A stretch of 64,000 bases of DNA from Artemia franciscana (GCF_032884065.1 NC_088868.1:3625720-3689719); one strand, 5' to 3'. Shown: positions 23,201-33,530, numbered from the stretch's first letter. Notes: a model not told the origin generated them from the sequence alone. Translations and numbers: made by a program.

Positions 23201-24078
23201 GGTACTATTTCTTTAGCTGTGCAAACAAGATGGTCTTGAAATGCTTCTATTTTCTTATCTATTTCTGCTTCCCCCTCAATAACAGCTCTGATATTGACAT
23301 CCTTCAGCTTAGCAGTTAGATCATCCCAATTGACATTTCCAGTTCTGAACTTATCTCTTCTTTCATTAATTCCAGTAGGATATTTACTGCCTATTTCCAC
23401 AATCACTGGGTTATGATCACTATGGAGAACAAGGTCCTGTAAAATGTCAACAACTAATGAGCAGGAAATTCTTTGGTTAGCCATAACCAAATCGATGGTT
23501 GTAGAGTCTCCTGTTTGAGGATTTATTCTGGTAGGTAATCCTTTAGGAGTTGACAGAATCATATTGGTAGATAGGAGTGTAGCTTCAATACTCCTACCTG
23601 ATTTATTTATCACATTACATCTGCACCATAAATTACTATGGGCATTAAAATCTCCTAAAATGATGATATCATCTGAATTTGGTATTTGTTGATAAACTTC
23701 CTCTATTATTTGGCCAATTATTCCATTAGATCCTGAAGGGTTGTATATATTAACAATATACAATCCCTTTCCTCCTGGTAGAACTAGCTTAACCGCCATC
23801 AATTCTATCCTGTCCCCCACTTCTTCATCCAATTCTAATTCAATTTCAGTAAAATGAAAATTCTGTTTGATTCCAATCAACACTCCTCCTTTACTGGTGT
23901 GGATTCTGTCTTGTCTGATCACATTGTACCCATGGAATTCTGGTTTTATATGGGGCTTTAACCAAGTCTCCTGAATACAAAATATATCTATTTTATTTTC
24001 TAGGCAACTCATGAGAAACAAATCCTTCTTTTCTTTCATAACTGAACATGCATTCCAAGAAATTATTCTCATGTTCAT
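20263..24078 (-). CDS. LINE ORF2: endonuclease, reverse transcriptase, RNase H
   Basis: A 1,271-residue polyprotein from the ATG at 24078, chosen because it overlaps the ORF1 stop as ATGA. An in-frame GTG upstream at 24123 is inside ORF1 and less likely. The N-terminal apurinic-like endonuclease (about 1-240) has IQETW, GDFNAHSNLW and a SDHNPV active-site box, and would nick target DNA. The reverse transcriptase (about 440-800) has a FADD catalytic box at 686-689 and GVPQGSALGP. RNase H (about 980-1110) starts at YTDGS (983), with CSDS and HVGIKGNERVD further on. A C-terminal CEFC...EHLLLEC zinc motif follows. All catalytic residues I can check are present. It would perform target-primed reverse transcription of its own RNA in the nucleus. 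Confidence 0.92.
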   Translation of the reverse strand: MNMRIISWNACSVMKEKKDLFLMSCLENKIDIFCIQETWLKPHIKPEFHGYNVIRQDRIHTSKGGVLIGIKQNFHFTEIELELDEEVGDRIELMAVKLVLPGGKGLYIVNIYNPSGSNGIIGQIIEEVYQQIPNSDDIIILGDFNAHSNLWCRCNVINKSGRSIEATLLSTNMILSTPKGLPTRINPQTGDSTTIDLVMANQRISCSLVVDILQDLVLHSDHNPVIVEIGSKYPTGINERRDKFRTGNVNWDDLTAKLKDVNIRAVIEGEAEIDKKIEAFQDHLVCTAKEIVPFGPVGFSKRKKSAWWNEECLNAKKEVCQKRMLYRRYNSLSDFIEYKKAYASFKRIVLKSKREAWNLFLASLDFRKPASKVYQFIKSISNKMPAPRQNPPLIFEDKALVEDKEKANAGAAHLIKSIGKADPNDVESQRIKRKIKFLSSQGGKEEYNQPFTLKELEDIIQGLPLTSPGPDLIHPHFVRSLPPNWTSALLDILNLAWSQGKFPTVWKYAEAVMIPKGGKDLSKLENHRMISLLPVLGKVYERIVKKRLNFEIERRKLLKDIQCGFRRKRSTIDCLNCIKQDALYAMQNNWIMLLVMLDVEGAFNNIVHRQILSGLIEAGFKGSLIAFVEDYMKQRTIKVRVKGELSDVIVEIKRGVPQGSALGPDLYNIGEYNIPIEESAEKGCIFADDNNVWVLGRSMEEIHMIMESVLEQLQRWADDIDLRFSPNKTKAMIFTRKKILVPPLLHIYGQPIEYVNESKILGCVFDKQLSWNSHVQSLKTACMKRLNILKGITAAMHGLHPDLLLDFYVKYIRAKLEYAVVIYGSASPSLLSKLDVLQNSAIRTAYGGRSTTPIPFLLSESGLEDLESRRNIAFLRYIRRILLAGKNHPVKSRIIKTGRACTKNPKKVRNQLNFWEKASEISASKDVNLKTSEFLSICEVPDIAPWEIIEPKCNLLFPTKERDMDMELKIMLNDKYKNYIEIYTDGSKLESPTAVGAAFWIPKMKVVRKYKLYPEVSVFVAEAYAILKALEFAESMEDHEDILICSDSMSVLEALKNFGRSRDPSREIVACYQKLLGMLKRRKISFQWVPAHVGIKGNERVDREAKTAALEGQSELDVPTPRIATQIEQMIKTIRDQSFQDNLNLSGNLFVTTKERRKREVVIYKFLNRWQSRIVFRLRSGHAGVRSYKARFEGASERCEFCDAEETIEHLLLECDRYASERKEIVEFFRVRSIKPSVYHILGGLTTSEDKVQILQLVTKYLEETHQDFRL

Positions 24079-25832
24079 GGTTGTGTTGGTGCAGCTGATC
24101 CTATCATCATCTCTACTTGGCACACATCAGCAATATCTTTCATTTCTAATTTGCATATTTTCATTGTTTCTACAAAGTTACAAAGCTTCTTGATTTTTTC
24201 ATCTAGTGAGAGAGATCCAATATTCAACATGTCTTGGGATAATAGCAGTCCTACTACAATTGTTTTAGTAGTATTCCTGACAATTTCATCTCTTAACTGA
24301 CTCATTGTTCTATTGACAATGATGGACTCTGGTTTTAGCGTTCTAGAAGCTTCATTTTGCACTATCTGTGCATAACTTTTATATGCTACTCTGGCTCTAC
24401 TATATCCCATCTGATACTTTTCTGCTACCATTAATATTTCCCTGTTTTCCCTTCTAACAGGACAAGCTGAGGATGTAGTTGAATGTCTACCCTTGCAATT
24501 AGCACAACAGTACTGCCTAGCTGGATCATTAATTTCTTTGTCTTTCAATGAGCATTCTTTTGAAAAATGATTGCCTGAGCATCTCAGGCAGGTAAATTCT
24601 TTTGCTCTGCAGTCTTTCTGTAAGTGTCCATAACGTTGGCATTTATAGCATTGCAACACCCTTCGATTATATATAAAAACTTCTTTTTTTCTTCCTGAAC
24701 ACCACACATTTGGGGGAAGAAATGGGCTCTCAAATTCCACCAATACAGAATAGCTGTTCTCCAGCTTTTTATCTTCACGATTATATCTTTTTTTGCGCAA
24801 CACTTCAATTATTGGGAATGGTGAGTCAATGCTTTCTTTAATTTGTTCATCAGTCAGGTATAAAGGAATTCCTTTGATGATGCCCCTGCATGTTTTTGGC
24901 TTTCTTGCTGTCCTAACAGATACATTTGCAACTCTATCTATCTGCATACATTCCTTGGCATCTTCATCATTTTGTAGGAACATAATCATTTTTGTTCTAT
25001 CATGATTTATCTCAAATTCAAATTTTTTAACCTTGGTCTTTTCCTTCAGAAACTTGGAAATCTCATAATCACCGCTAAACTTTTCATTGATATTGTTCAC
25101 CTGAAGCATGACTTGATTGTTAAAGATTTCTTGTTCTGGAATTTCCACCTGTGCTTTAGTGTGAGCTCTAATCTCTTGCTTTCTAGACTGTCTCACATCT
25201 GAAGTACCTGGTGATGCATTACACCACTTTTGTTTTTGTGTGTGGTTTGAAATGTCCATAAGGCCCTCAGCCACAGCTGGATTTATAACTTCATTAAGGT
25301 CACTTTCATTAAGGTCACTTTCACATTCATTCAGTGGATCTTCATCTTGAGGAAGAACCTCAAATTTGTTATGAGTTGGTATATTTGCATATACCTTAGG
25401 AAATTGTGGCATTTGCTTTGGGACTTTTAGCATGGTTCTTGTTTGATTGTCCTTTTGGTAAATATTTTGCAGGTTGGGAATCATTCTAGGCATCTGTCCC
25501 TGGTTTGTAGTACCTGTTGCATATTGAATACTTGTGCCTGGGGCAGTTTGATTACTGGTTGACTGATTAGTCATATAAACTGGAATAGGATAAAAAGGAA
25601 CTTGCATGTTATGATTAACAAACTGACTTACTGGTAGTGTTAGAGGAATAGGTGATAGATTGTTCTGGTACATGCCCACTGGCAATGTCTCTTGGTTTGA
25701 TGGTAAGCTGTTCTGAAGTATAGGCTGCATGACATTCTGTTGGTTCATGAGGAAAGAAGGGCTTAATGCTTCAAGTTCACTAGGTCCATTAACATTCATG
25801 GCTGGTGAGAGAAGAATTTGTCCAGGATCCAT
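24075..25832 (-). CDS. LINE ORF1: zinc-knuckle RNA-binding protein
   Basis: 585 residues from ATG at 25832 (MDPGQILL...). The N-terminal ~170 residues are Gln-, Asn-, Pro- and Met-rich and probably disordered. A central region before the knuckles likely forms the RRM-like fold typical of these gag-like proteins (inference). Zinc knuckles start at Cys395: CYKCQRYGHLQKDC, then a second CX2CX3HX4C and a third Cys-rich knuckle ending near residue 465. Such proteins coat the LINE RNA to form the retrotransposition particle. The last codon and stop (CCATGA) overlap the ORF2 ATG, which suggests coupled translation. No disruption is seen. Confidence 0.9.
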   Translation of the reverse strand: MDPGQILLSPAMNVNGPSELEALSPSFLMNQQNVMQPILQNSLPSNQETLPVGMYQNNLSPIPLTLPVSQFVNHNMQVPFYPIPVYMTNQSTSNQTAPGTSIQYATGTTNQGQMPRMIPNLQNIYQKDNQTRTMLKVPKQMPQFPKVYANIPTHNKFEVLPQDEDPLNECESDLNESDLNEVINPAVAEGLMDISNHTQKQKWCNASPGTSDVRQSRKQEIRAHTKAQVEIPEQEIFNNQVMLQVNNINEKFSGDYEISKFLKEKTKVKKFEFEINHDRTKMIMFLQNDEDAKECMQIDRVANVSVRTARKPKTCRGIIKGIPLYLTDEQIKESIDSPFPIIEVLRKKRYNREDKKLENSYSVLVEFESPFLPPNVWCSGRKKEVFIYNRRVLQCYKCQRYGHLQKDCRAKEFTCLRCSGNHFSKECSLKDKEINDPARQYCCANCKGRHSTTSSACPVRRENREILMVAEKYQMGYSRARVAYKSYAQIVQNEASRTLKPESIIVNRTMSQLRDEIVRNTTKTIVVGLLLSQDMLNIGSLSLDEKIKKLCNFVETMKICKLEMKDIADVCQVEMMIGSAAPTQP

Positions 25833-26069
25833 ATCCGACCCTTTTTAGGTGCCTTAGCACCTGTTCCTCCTCACTTTAATAGCTCACTAGTACTCTTTTA
25901 ATACACCATACAATCAAGTTTCTCAAATTCTCACTAAACAAAATAAGTCTATAAAATAATTTTAATACCACCTCAGCAACTCTTCATATTTCCAAATAGG
26001 CTAATTCTTCTAAAGTTAAAAGAAAGCATTCACGCTTTTTCACATTCAAATTTTCCGCCGTTTACCTCC

Positions 26070-26082
26070 TCTCAATATTTAA
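26070..26082. repeat. Target-site duplication of I-type LINE, 5' side
   Basis: TCTCAATATTTAA, identical to 20162-20174. Confidence 0.85.
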
Positions 26083-28161
26083 ATTCGCTCTTTTAGTACG
26101 ATTCAAATAAATCCTTAAACAAGGGTGTTTTCCTAAATATTAAAATCCCTCTATCCCGTTGACAAAATCACACATAAATGTAATAATGTATGCAATAAAT
26201 AAAATGTATAATAAATGTATATACACACATAATAAAATGTATGCAATACCGGAAGTTCAATCGAACTAATTTTAAGGTAGTTATCAATTTTGCGGTTGTG
26301 CTCGTCTACCCTTAGTTTTTCAGGCCTATAACACACGTTAATATAATCATGCATAGCCAGATGGCAACAAGATACCACAGCTTTTTAACATTGTAGGATA
26401 GATTAGTTAGACAGCTGTATCATAAACTTTTTATCTGTAACAAACACGGATCTCCTCCTTTGAACTTTCTGGTAAAGCTTGGTTTGCACCAATAGCCGTT
26501 CCATTTTTCCGCAGACTTATGTTGAAAAAAGTCTCGCCAACCTGACTCCCGTTTATCCAAAATTAGCACGCACCAGAACATCAATGCTGGATATCGTCCT
26601 GAGAGACCCAAACACCAATGGAAGTAGCTAGTGGAGGGCGTGGATGGGCAATATCCCAACCTACAAAACCTTTTGGTAACCCTAAAATATTCCAGTATTA
26701 AAATAATATAGTTTTCCTCTATAGATAAATATTTAATTCCATTTTTTGCTAAATTAAATTATCATCCAAGACAACTACCACTTTACTAGGTATTATTTTA
26801 ATTATCACAACAGTTCACAGACAGCCTTTTGTTACATGCACTATCATGGTAATTAAACATAATTGTTTCCTAGATTATGTTCATTGTTCTAAATTTGTAC
26901 CTACTGTGCTTCACCACACTTCAAACCGTCCTATCATAAGGTGAAGTGTACATGAAAAATGGGATTTATTTCATGGTTTCGTTATGATTAACCATTTATT
27001 TCGAACCAAGTGAAATTTTGGTCTATGTAATGTACTGCTGCGTTTTTTTTATTATTTAATTACAGTGTTAAAAAATAATAAAAAGAAGATTCCGAGAAAA
27101 TAAAGTATGTTTTTAGCGTTTAGTGATTAGGAAATCATGTGAATTAGGTACTTATTGCCTAATAAAAACTGTATTTATTACTGTATGGATTGAGTATTTG
27201 AAAATAAATGTCATTCTACCATATATGCTTGATTTATTGTTGCTTGCTCCTTGTCCACTTCATTTCTTTACTCCGCATATAAATAGGAATAGAAGGAAAC
27301 TCACCATTTTATATATTTTTAAAAAGCCAGAAAGTATAAGAACGGTTAAGTTCTGTTTCAATTATACATCTATAAAACTTAGCATAATAATTTATTGAAT
27401 TCAGTACACGTTTAACGGTTGGCTTTAAGTTTTATATGGAATAGTCTAATAAAAGCTAAACAAGCTTCATGTTGACTCTAATTTCGTGAAAGAAGATAAA
27501 TTTTTTTCACTTGGGCTTAGTATATTTTGTGCTATGGTTGCAAAGCTGCCATAAGATTGTCAACATTAAATTGTGTGTGCTGCTCTTGCTAAATGTTCAG
27601 GTCATCTTAATTTTGCGAAACATTATCTTAGAAATGCAAAGAAATCTTAAAATTTCTTCATAAAGGTGTTTTTATTCAAGCGAAACTCTGGGTTTTATAA
27701 GCTTTCTAATAATTTTTGAAATATTGTGTTCGTTTACTTTAATTTTTCACGGTTGAAAGTTTGTAGAAAGTTAAAGAGTCAAGATGGCTGATTTCTAATT
27801 GTTAACATCTGGTGAACAATTAAAGATATATAGTTTCGGATAAAGTATAGGACACTATATACGAAAAGTGCCTAGAATACACAAAGTGCCCCATTAAACA
27901 AACGTATAGTTTCTGTTTTCCACAGATTTTAGAACACCTAGTATAGACACAAACCGTCACCTGGAAGCGAAATTAACGTAAGCTAAGACGACACAATTTA
28001 AGAAAAACGTGGTTGAATGTCTGTATCCTTGTAGAACAGAAATGGTTAGAGTAAAAAAATGCAAAAATTACATGCTGAAAGGCAAAGCATTATACACGGA
28101 TGGTTAGAAATTCCAAGCAAAATATCAAACAGTTCCAGCAAAACAAATTGCCAAAGTACTG
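26083..28161. other. No supported gene
   Basis: AT-rich DNA. The 79-codon minus-strand frame at 26420-26659 is more balanced in composition but matches nothing I recognise. The frame at 27123-27398 is low-complexity. Confidence 0.4.
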
Positions 28162-28399
28162 TTACATCAATTGGGTTTTGATAGTTGGTGAACTTGTCAG
28201 ATGCGTCAAAGCCAGTTCCAGTGTGTTAAGCACCGGACATTGACTTATGGTAAAACTGACCTGTAAGGTGTGAGTTGCAGTAAGGTAAGGTAAGTGTAAC
28301 GTAAGTGAGTATAAACTGAGTAATAAACTGAATGTTAAGAAACGGGCACAGATAAACGTCATAATTATGCCTTTCGTTTCTTCCCCTGCCTTGATGTGT

Positions 28400-29031
28400 G
28401 ACAGCTTTCTCTTCCGGAAATCTTTCAATTTTAGCGTTGGTGGAACTGAGTGGTTTACTTGGTTTACACGGCACTTCCTTGAATCAAACACTGGTAAGTT
28501 CTTTTTAAGAATTGTTGGTAGTAATTTACATCGAAAACCGTAATGAATCACATGAGAGGCTCTATATATTTTATCTTGTCTTCTGGCAAGTTCATGACCC
28601 AAATGACAGGCTTTGGAACATCAAGATTATCAATTACTCTTACCTCTGAGAAGCCTTTCCCCTTCACTCCCTGAAAAATTATCTCTGGTGATATTTGCAC
28701 AACTTTACAATTATCATTTGCAGAAAACTCTGTATACCATACTCTTTTACCAAAATTTTGGTAGAATTTGAGCCCTTTGACCTTTGAGAAAGGCACTGCT
28801 GAATATATTTTATAGGTCTTCGAGCGTGCGTGGATATTCAGAAAATGTGATGGCTGCAACTGAATGATTGCGTATGTATTTTGACCCTTTACTTAGATCA
28901 ATTTTACTTTGAAAAGACAAGTACACTTCCTGTTTCTTAATAACAGTGGGCGTGGTTCTGGTCCTCTCAATAACACCGTGTATTTCATTTATTTCTTGAA
29001 TAGCAGAGTATCCTGGCTCACAACATTTCAT
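28400..29031 (-). pseudogene. Frameshifted coding relic, unknown family
   Basis: Three successive minus-strand frames read like one protein broken by two frameshifts. The first runs from ATG at 29031 to about 28815 (MKCCEPGYSAIQEINEIHGV and on). The second runs from about 28815 to 28550 and includes VPFSKVKGLKFYQNFGKRVW and a PKPVIWVMNLPEDK stretch. The third starts near 28560 with HVIHYGFRCKLLPTILKK and fades into low-quality sequence by about 28400. An in-frame stop precedes the ATG. There are no splice signals at the frame changes. It looks like an intronless retrocopy or decayed element ORF. The family is not recognised, and sequencing errors cannot be excluded. Confidence 0.4.
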
Positions 29032-29550
29032 AATAATTTTCTCAACTTATGGATTTTTGAACAGGATGTTCTGCATACTGAAGCTCATGATGGAATTTCT
29101 AGTTTGCGGAACATATGAATCTGACCATGTTCTAAGCTTCCTAATATCAGGAAATGTCTGAAACTTCTGAAGCTATTGCATTGTTTGTTTACGTTTTCTA
29201 AATCTTTTGTTCTAAAAGATACAGGCAAATGCGCAGATACGTCAAAAAGTCATTTGTTAAAAACGCATATCCGATACGTTAATTACACTTCCTACAGAAT
29301 AAAAATTCCACTAACAGCCAAGAGTCTTGCTGACCATACTTTCTCGTCGAGCACAGAGCTCAATATATATTCTCTTATAATTCAACTGCTGGTATCAAAA
29401 GATATACTTCAAGAAATCTGAACATATACAAATCATAAAGACAAACCAGCTCCATAGCTCTGTCGATCCCACAGAGTGAGCCAAAAGGAAAATGGCTAAC
29501 TAGTATCGACTGATTAGCCCGTCTGCTGAATAAGAAGAAGAAGATTCACG

Positions 29551-29611
29551 AATTTATCTTGTTAATCTGAAGCCTCTTCATAGAAGAGGCTTCAGATTAA
29601 CAAGATAAATT
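29551..29611. repeat. Perfect 29-bp-arm hairpin
   Basis: Positions 29551-29579 are the exact reverse complement of 29583-29611, with a 3-nt loop. A second palindrome, GTTATATAATATAAC, follows directly at about 29612-29628. No gene surrounds it. Confidence 0.9.
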
Positions 29612-29911
29612 GTTATATAATATAACACGAATTGTCACTATACTAGCCTAGTATACAAGGTAAGGAAAGAGATAGGAAAAAGTACAATATGTACAATATT
29701 TCATCGATTCTTAATCACCTCGTTCTGCTTAATGCCCTCACCCCTTGCACGGTTGTTTTCACGATGTTGCACTTCCATTTTTTTGATGCTTTTCATATTC
29801 ATATCATAAGTTCATACCTCTACCTTCTCCGTCACATAAATTCGAAGTCCTAATGACCCATAGAGCATATTTCCGAAAATTTAAGTCGATCAGCCCAACT
29901 GCTACTGAAAT

Positions 29912-30081
29912 TAGGGCCGTATTCATGATCTTGTTTATGGGGAATGGGGTTTACACAAAATAAACTTTAAAAGACAAATCAAGATTTTTTTATATACATT
30001 TTTGTTATGCTTTTAAGAGTCAAACAAGCGTTTCGGGGGAGGGGGGTTAAGCCCCCAACATCCCCCTAGATTTGGCCTTGG
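29912..30081. mobile_element. Diverged relative of the hAT-like MITE
   Basis: It shares with 11060-11252 the order AGGGCYGTATYCA, a TTTAAAA block, TTTTTGTTAYGYTTTTA, a G-rich run, TTAARCCCCCAA and a closing GGCCTTGG. Its ends are eroded and no target duplication can be seen. Confidence 0.55.
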
Positions 30082-30439
30082 TTAAGGATAATACAGATTT
30101 GCACCTACGTTGTTTCGTGGATAGCCAAAGAAAAATAATACGTCCGTGTTACTCATCAAGTTTTTTAGAATAAATATTCCAAAATTCTTCATGATAAGGT
30201 TTCTAATTATCGCGCAAGTCCCATACCTTAGAAGAAACTAAACTCGATGGCTTCAGTTATGTAGTGTAGCTGATATTATACTGATATTTTTTTAATAACG
30301 TTAATAACAAAGATATTACATGATAGGCTTTCATCCAAAGCTAGATTAGGTAGAAATCTGAACACAAAAGCTGTGAATTTTCTCTCCTACAAATTTGGAC
30401 AAGAGAGTTGGTTAAACTTTACTTTACGCAATAACTAGT

Positions 30440-31545
30440 AGTGTAGCTGGTAAAAATGGTCACGGTAAAATTTTGTGTTTTACCAATTTTACCGTAAATT
30501 TATAGAACACCGTAAAACATATTTTTACAGTATTTTACGTATTTTACCCATATTTTAAGTATTTTACAAGTATCTTACACATTTTACTGATATATTTTAC
30601 AAGGACTTGCAATTTTCACAGCAAAAAAGCAAGAAGAGGCTGGCAGTAATAGGTTTGGTTATGATTTTGTTTTGTGTATAGCTGTATTACACGGTTTGAA
30701 AAGCCGTCTGTCTGTTTCCTGTCTCTTGTTGTCAGAACGATAAAGTTTATTTGAGTACAGGAAATTATAATTTTGAAATGGTGAAATAATAGCTGAAATA
30801 AAATTATATTAGTTCTGTGAGCTGTTAAATGAAGAAAGGGCTATAAGCAGGATTGTCATGTGACAAATAAGAAAAAAATTATAAAATTAAACAGCCGAGA
30901 AAACGAGGATAATGTCAGCCGTCTTCAGTGCTTAAAAAAGAAAGACGAAAAACTGACTTTTTGAAGCAACTCTTAAAAGAGCAAAAGAAAGACTGAATCA
31001 AACAAACCAAGCCAGAATAAATGAAAGACTAATCAAGGATTAGATTGGGCAAGAATTCTGTGCTTATTGATTGACTCAGCATGTCTACTGACCTAATTCT
31101 CATTACAAGTGTGATCAGATGTAGAAACAAAATTGCTAATATAATTTTACTTCCAAAGGATTTTTTTTTTTTTTTTTTTTTTACAAAATGGATGTCCGAA
31201 ATCAGGCAGTGTCCAAGTGCTGATGTGTTACCCTAGGCACAAGATTACTAAAGGGATGAACAAGACTGTTAATTAAGTTCAGGAAACTCTAGATGAAGGA
31301 GTATTATCTTTTTAAAACCCAGCAAAATCAGAATTATCAAAATATTTTATTAAAATGTGAAAGTGTAGATTAAACAGAAATGCTAGGCTCGTGTTGTAGC
31401 TAAAGGGCAAGTCTAAAACCCTAATTTAACCCAATATTTCCTAAGGAGTACCATACTTTACCCTATTCTACCAGTTTTACCTTATTTAACCAATTTTACT
31501 GACTGTTTTTTTATTTTACGGTAATTTTACAACACAAGCATGAAT
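30440..31545. repeat. TTTTAC-rich segment, possible old element
   Basis: From 30463 to 30605 the hexamer TTTTAC or its complement recurs about every 10-20 bases, and again at 31470-31540. The two clusters bracket about 850 bp containing a T22 run (31161-31182). This may be the two ends of one element, but no clean terminal repeat can be drawn. Confidence 0.35.
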
Positions 31546-32066
31546 AAACACATAAAAGGTACCGTCTTCAATAAAGAGCAATATTTTAGGTCAAATCAAG
31601 TCCAAAATCTTGTATCATAGCCATTGACAACATCAACAATTTATATTAGTTTATCTCCTATGTTGGTATTTCTAATTTATGGAATATCTTCAGACATTGC
31701 AAAAAAATATATTTATATTTCTTGCTAACTTTTCTCAGTAATTTTAGTGTCTGATAATCAATTTAGTAAATATGTGGAGTGAACGGATCACTGCAGTCTT
31801 ATAATCAATAGTAGCAAAAAATGGACTGCAAGATAAAAAGAAAATATTAAAGAGGAACGAATGAACAGCACATAAATTTAAGAAAAAAAGAGCAAAATTA
31901 AGTAAGTGCTCTAAGTTGCCAATAGCCTAACTTTAACAATTAGAAATGTAGTGCAGAAACAAGAAATTAATTTCCAATAGAATGAAACTTAGAAATAATT
32001 TGGAACTTTAATTATTAGTAGGTATATATTCGAACAACTTGGTGCAACCACCACCCAAGAAAAGTC

Positions 32067-32578
32067 TCATGATTTTTGCGATTTATCTGATATTTTCCAG
32101 AAATGTTTGCAGTCTCTGGTTTTTTTTTGTGTATGGGCCGGATTAGCAATAATCTTTCTTTTGATAGTCACCGAGGTTTTCTTATGCGGATTGGCCAGCT
32201 TGATATATGCAACAGAATTACAAAATAGTTGTAAAATCGTACCACTATGCGAGTTTTGTTCTTTCCTTCCAAAAGAAGATTTGTCTTGTTTATCAGGCGG
32301 TCCTGACGTCCCTTGCACCTTGAATAGAGACTTGAGGCTAATTTCATTTCCTTGCAGTTGGTTTGTCAAATTCTTGAATAACGTATCCTGTGTATCTATA
32401 CTAATAACAGGAAAATCTTGGTCCTTTTTAGACGTCACTTTTACCCTTTTAAGATTGGTACTCTCTTTTGGCTGATTGGTTGTCAAACAAGGCATCTGAG
32501 CGTTATCTATTTCTGGGATTAAAACTACATCACACGCATTTATTTTGCAGTTCTCAAGTTTCTGGTCAACCAATGTCT
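32067..32578 (-). CDS. Candidate terminal exon of a disordered host protein
   Basis: A minus-strand acceptor GTGCAG precedes 32578. Two bases plus 169 codons then run to a stop at 32067. The peptide is hydrophilic and Lys/Ser/Gln-rich, with a KKTSVTIKRK basic patch, and fits a long disordered nuclear-type protein. Its entry phase fits the proposed donor at 35186/35185 of the upstream exon. A dispersed repeat begins only about 17 bp upstream of the acceptor (32596), so the natural polypyrimidine tract has been replaced and the acceptor is weak. The family is not recognised. Use of the stop as the gene's end is an inference. Confidence 0.4.
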
Positions 32579-32595
32579 CTGCACCACTCAATCAA

Positions 32596-33530
32596 ACAGT
32601 TCGTGGTAACGAACTGTAGTAAGGAGCGATGCGGCTCAATAGTAACCAAAACTCTAAAAAATTGAATTTTGATATCAATAGCTACATCAAAAGAATTGCA
32701 TTTTAATGCTGATTTTAAATATATAAGTTTCATCAAGTTTAATCTTAGCCATCAAAAGTTACGAGCCTGAGAAAATTTGCCTTATTTAGGAAAATAGGGG
32801 AAAACACCCCTTAAAAGCCGTAGGATCTTAACGAAAATGACACCATCAGATTCAGCGTATCAGAGAACCCTACTGTAGAAGTTTTAAGCTCCTATCTAAA
32901 AAATGTGGAATTTTGCATTTTTTGCCAGAAGACAAATCACGGGTGCGTGTTTATTTGTTTGTTTGTTTTTTTTTTTGTTTTTTTTTCCCCAGGGGTCATC
33001 ATATCGACCAAGTGGTCCTAGAATGTGGCAAGAGGGCTCATTCTAACGGAAATGAAAAGTTCTAGTGCCCTTTTTAAGTGACCAAAAAAATTGGAGGGCA
33101 TCTAGGCCCCCTCCCACGCTCATTTTTTTCCCAAAGTCAACGGATCAAAATTTTGATATAGCCATTTTGTTTAGCATAGTCGAAAATCATAATAACTATG
33201 TTTTTGGGGATGACTTACTCCCCCAGAGTCCCTGGGGGAGGGGTTGCAAGTTACAAACTTCAACCAGTGTTTACATATAATAATGGTTATTGGGAAGTGT
33301 ACAGACGTTTTCAGGGGGAATTTTTTTTTGGTTTTGGGGGTAGGGTTGAGAGAGGCGGCTATGTGGGAGGATCTTTCCTTGGAGAAATATGCCATGGGGG
33401 AAAAAATTCAATGAAAAGGGCGCAGGACGAATCTGGTCACGTTAGAAAAAAACGTCAAATTAAGAGCTTAATATACAATGCTGGGTGTTCGGAGCCTCTC
33501 TATTATGGAGTATAATTTGAAAATAACACA
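32596..33530 (+). repeat. Dispersed repeat family R, copy 1
   Basis: Starts AACAGTTCGTGGTAACGAAC, an immediate short palindrome. It shares long blocks with 33768-34345: AAGGRGCGA, TCAAAAGAATTG, GAGCCTGAGAAAATTTGCC, TGGAATTTTG, a GTTTGTTTG/T-run, CGACCAAGTGGTCCTAGAAT and GTGCCCTTTTTAAGTGACC. It has no coherent ORF. Its right end between about 33515 and 33760 is uncertain. Confidence 0.8.

Larger units (their letters stand above)
20175..26069 (-). mobile_element. Full-length I-superfamily LINE, apparently intact
   Basis: The 5,895-bp element reads right to left. It starts at 26069 with GGAGGTAAACGG, has a ~237-bp 5' UTR, ORF1 (25832-24075), ORF2 (24078-20263), a short 3' UTR and a tail of three TTCAAC units at 20192-20175. 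Perfect 13-bp direct repeats flank it. Endonuclease, reverse transcriptase and RNase H on one ORF2, with a zinc-knuckle ORF1, is the organisation of the I superfamily (I, R1, LOA and relatives). No stop or frameshift interrupts either ORF, so the insertion looks young and could still be competent. Confidence 0.9.

Noticed and set aside
26420-26659. 79-codon minus-strand frame
   Set aside because: Looks more balanced than its neighbours but has no domain, splice site or homologous copy in the window.
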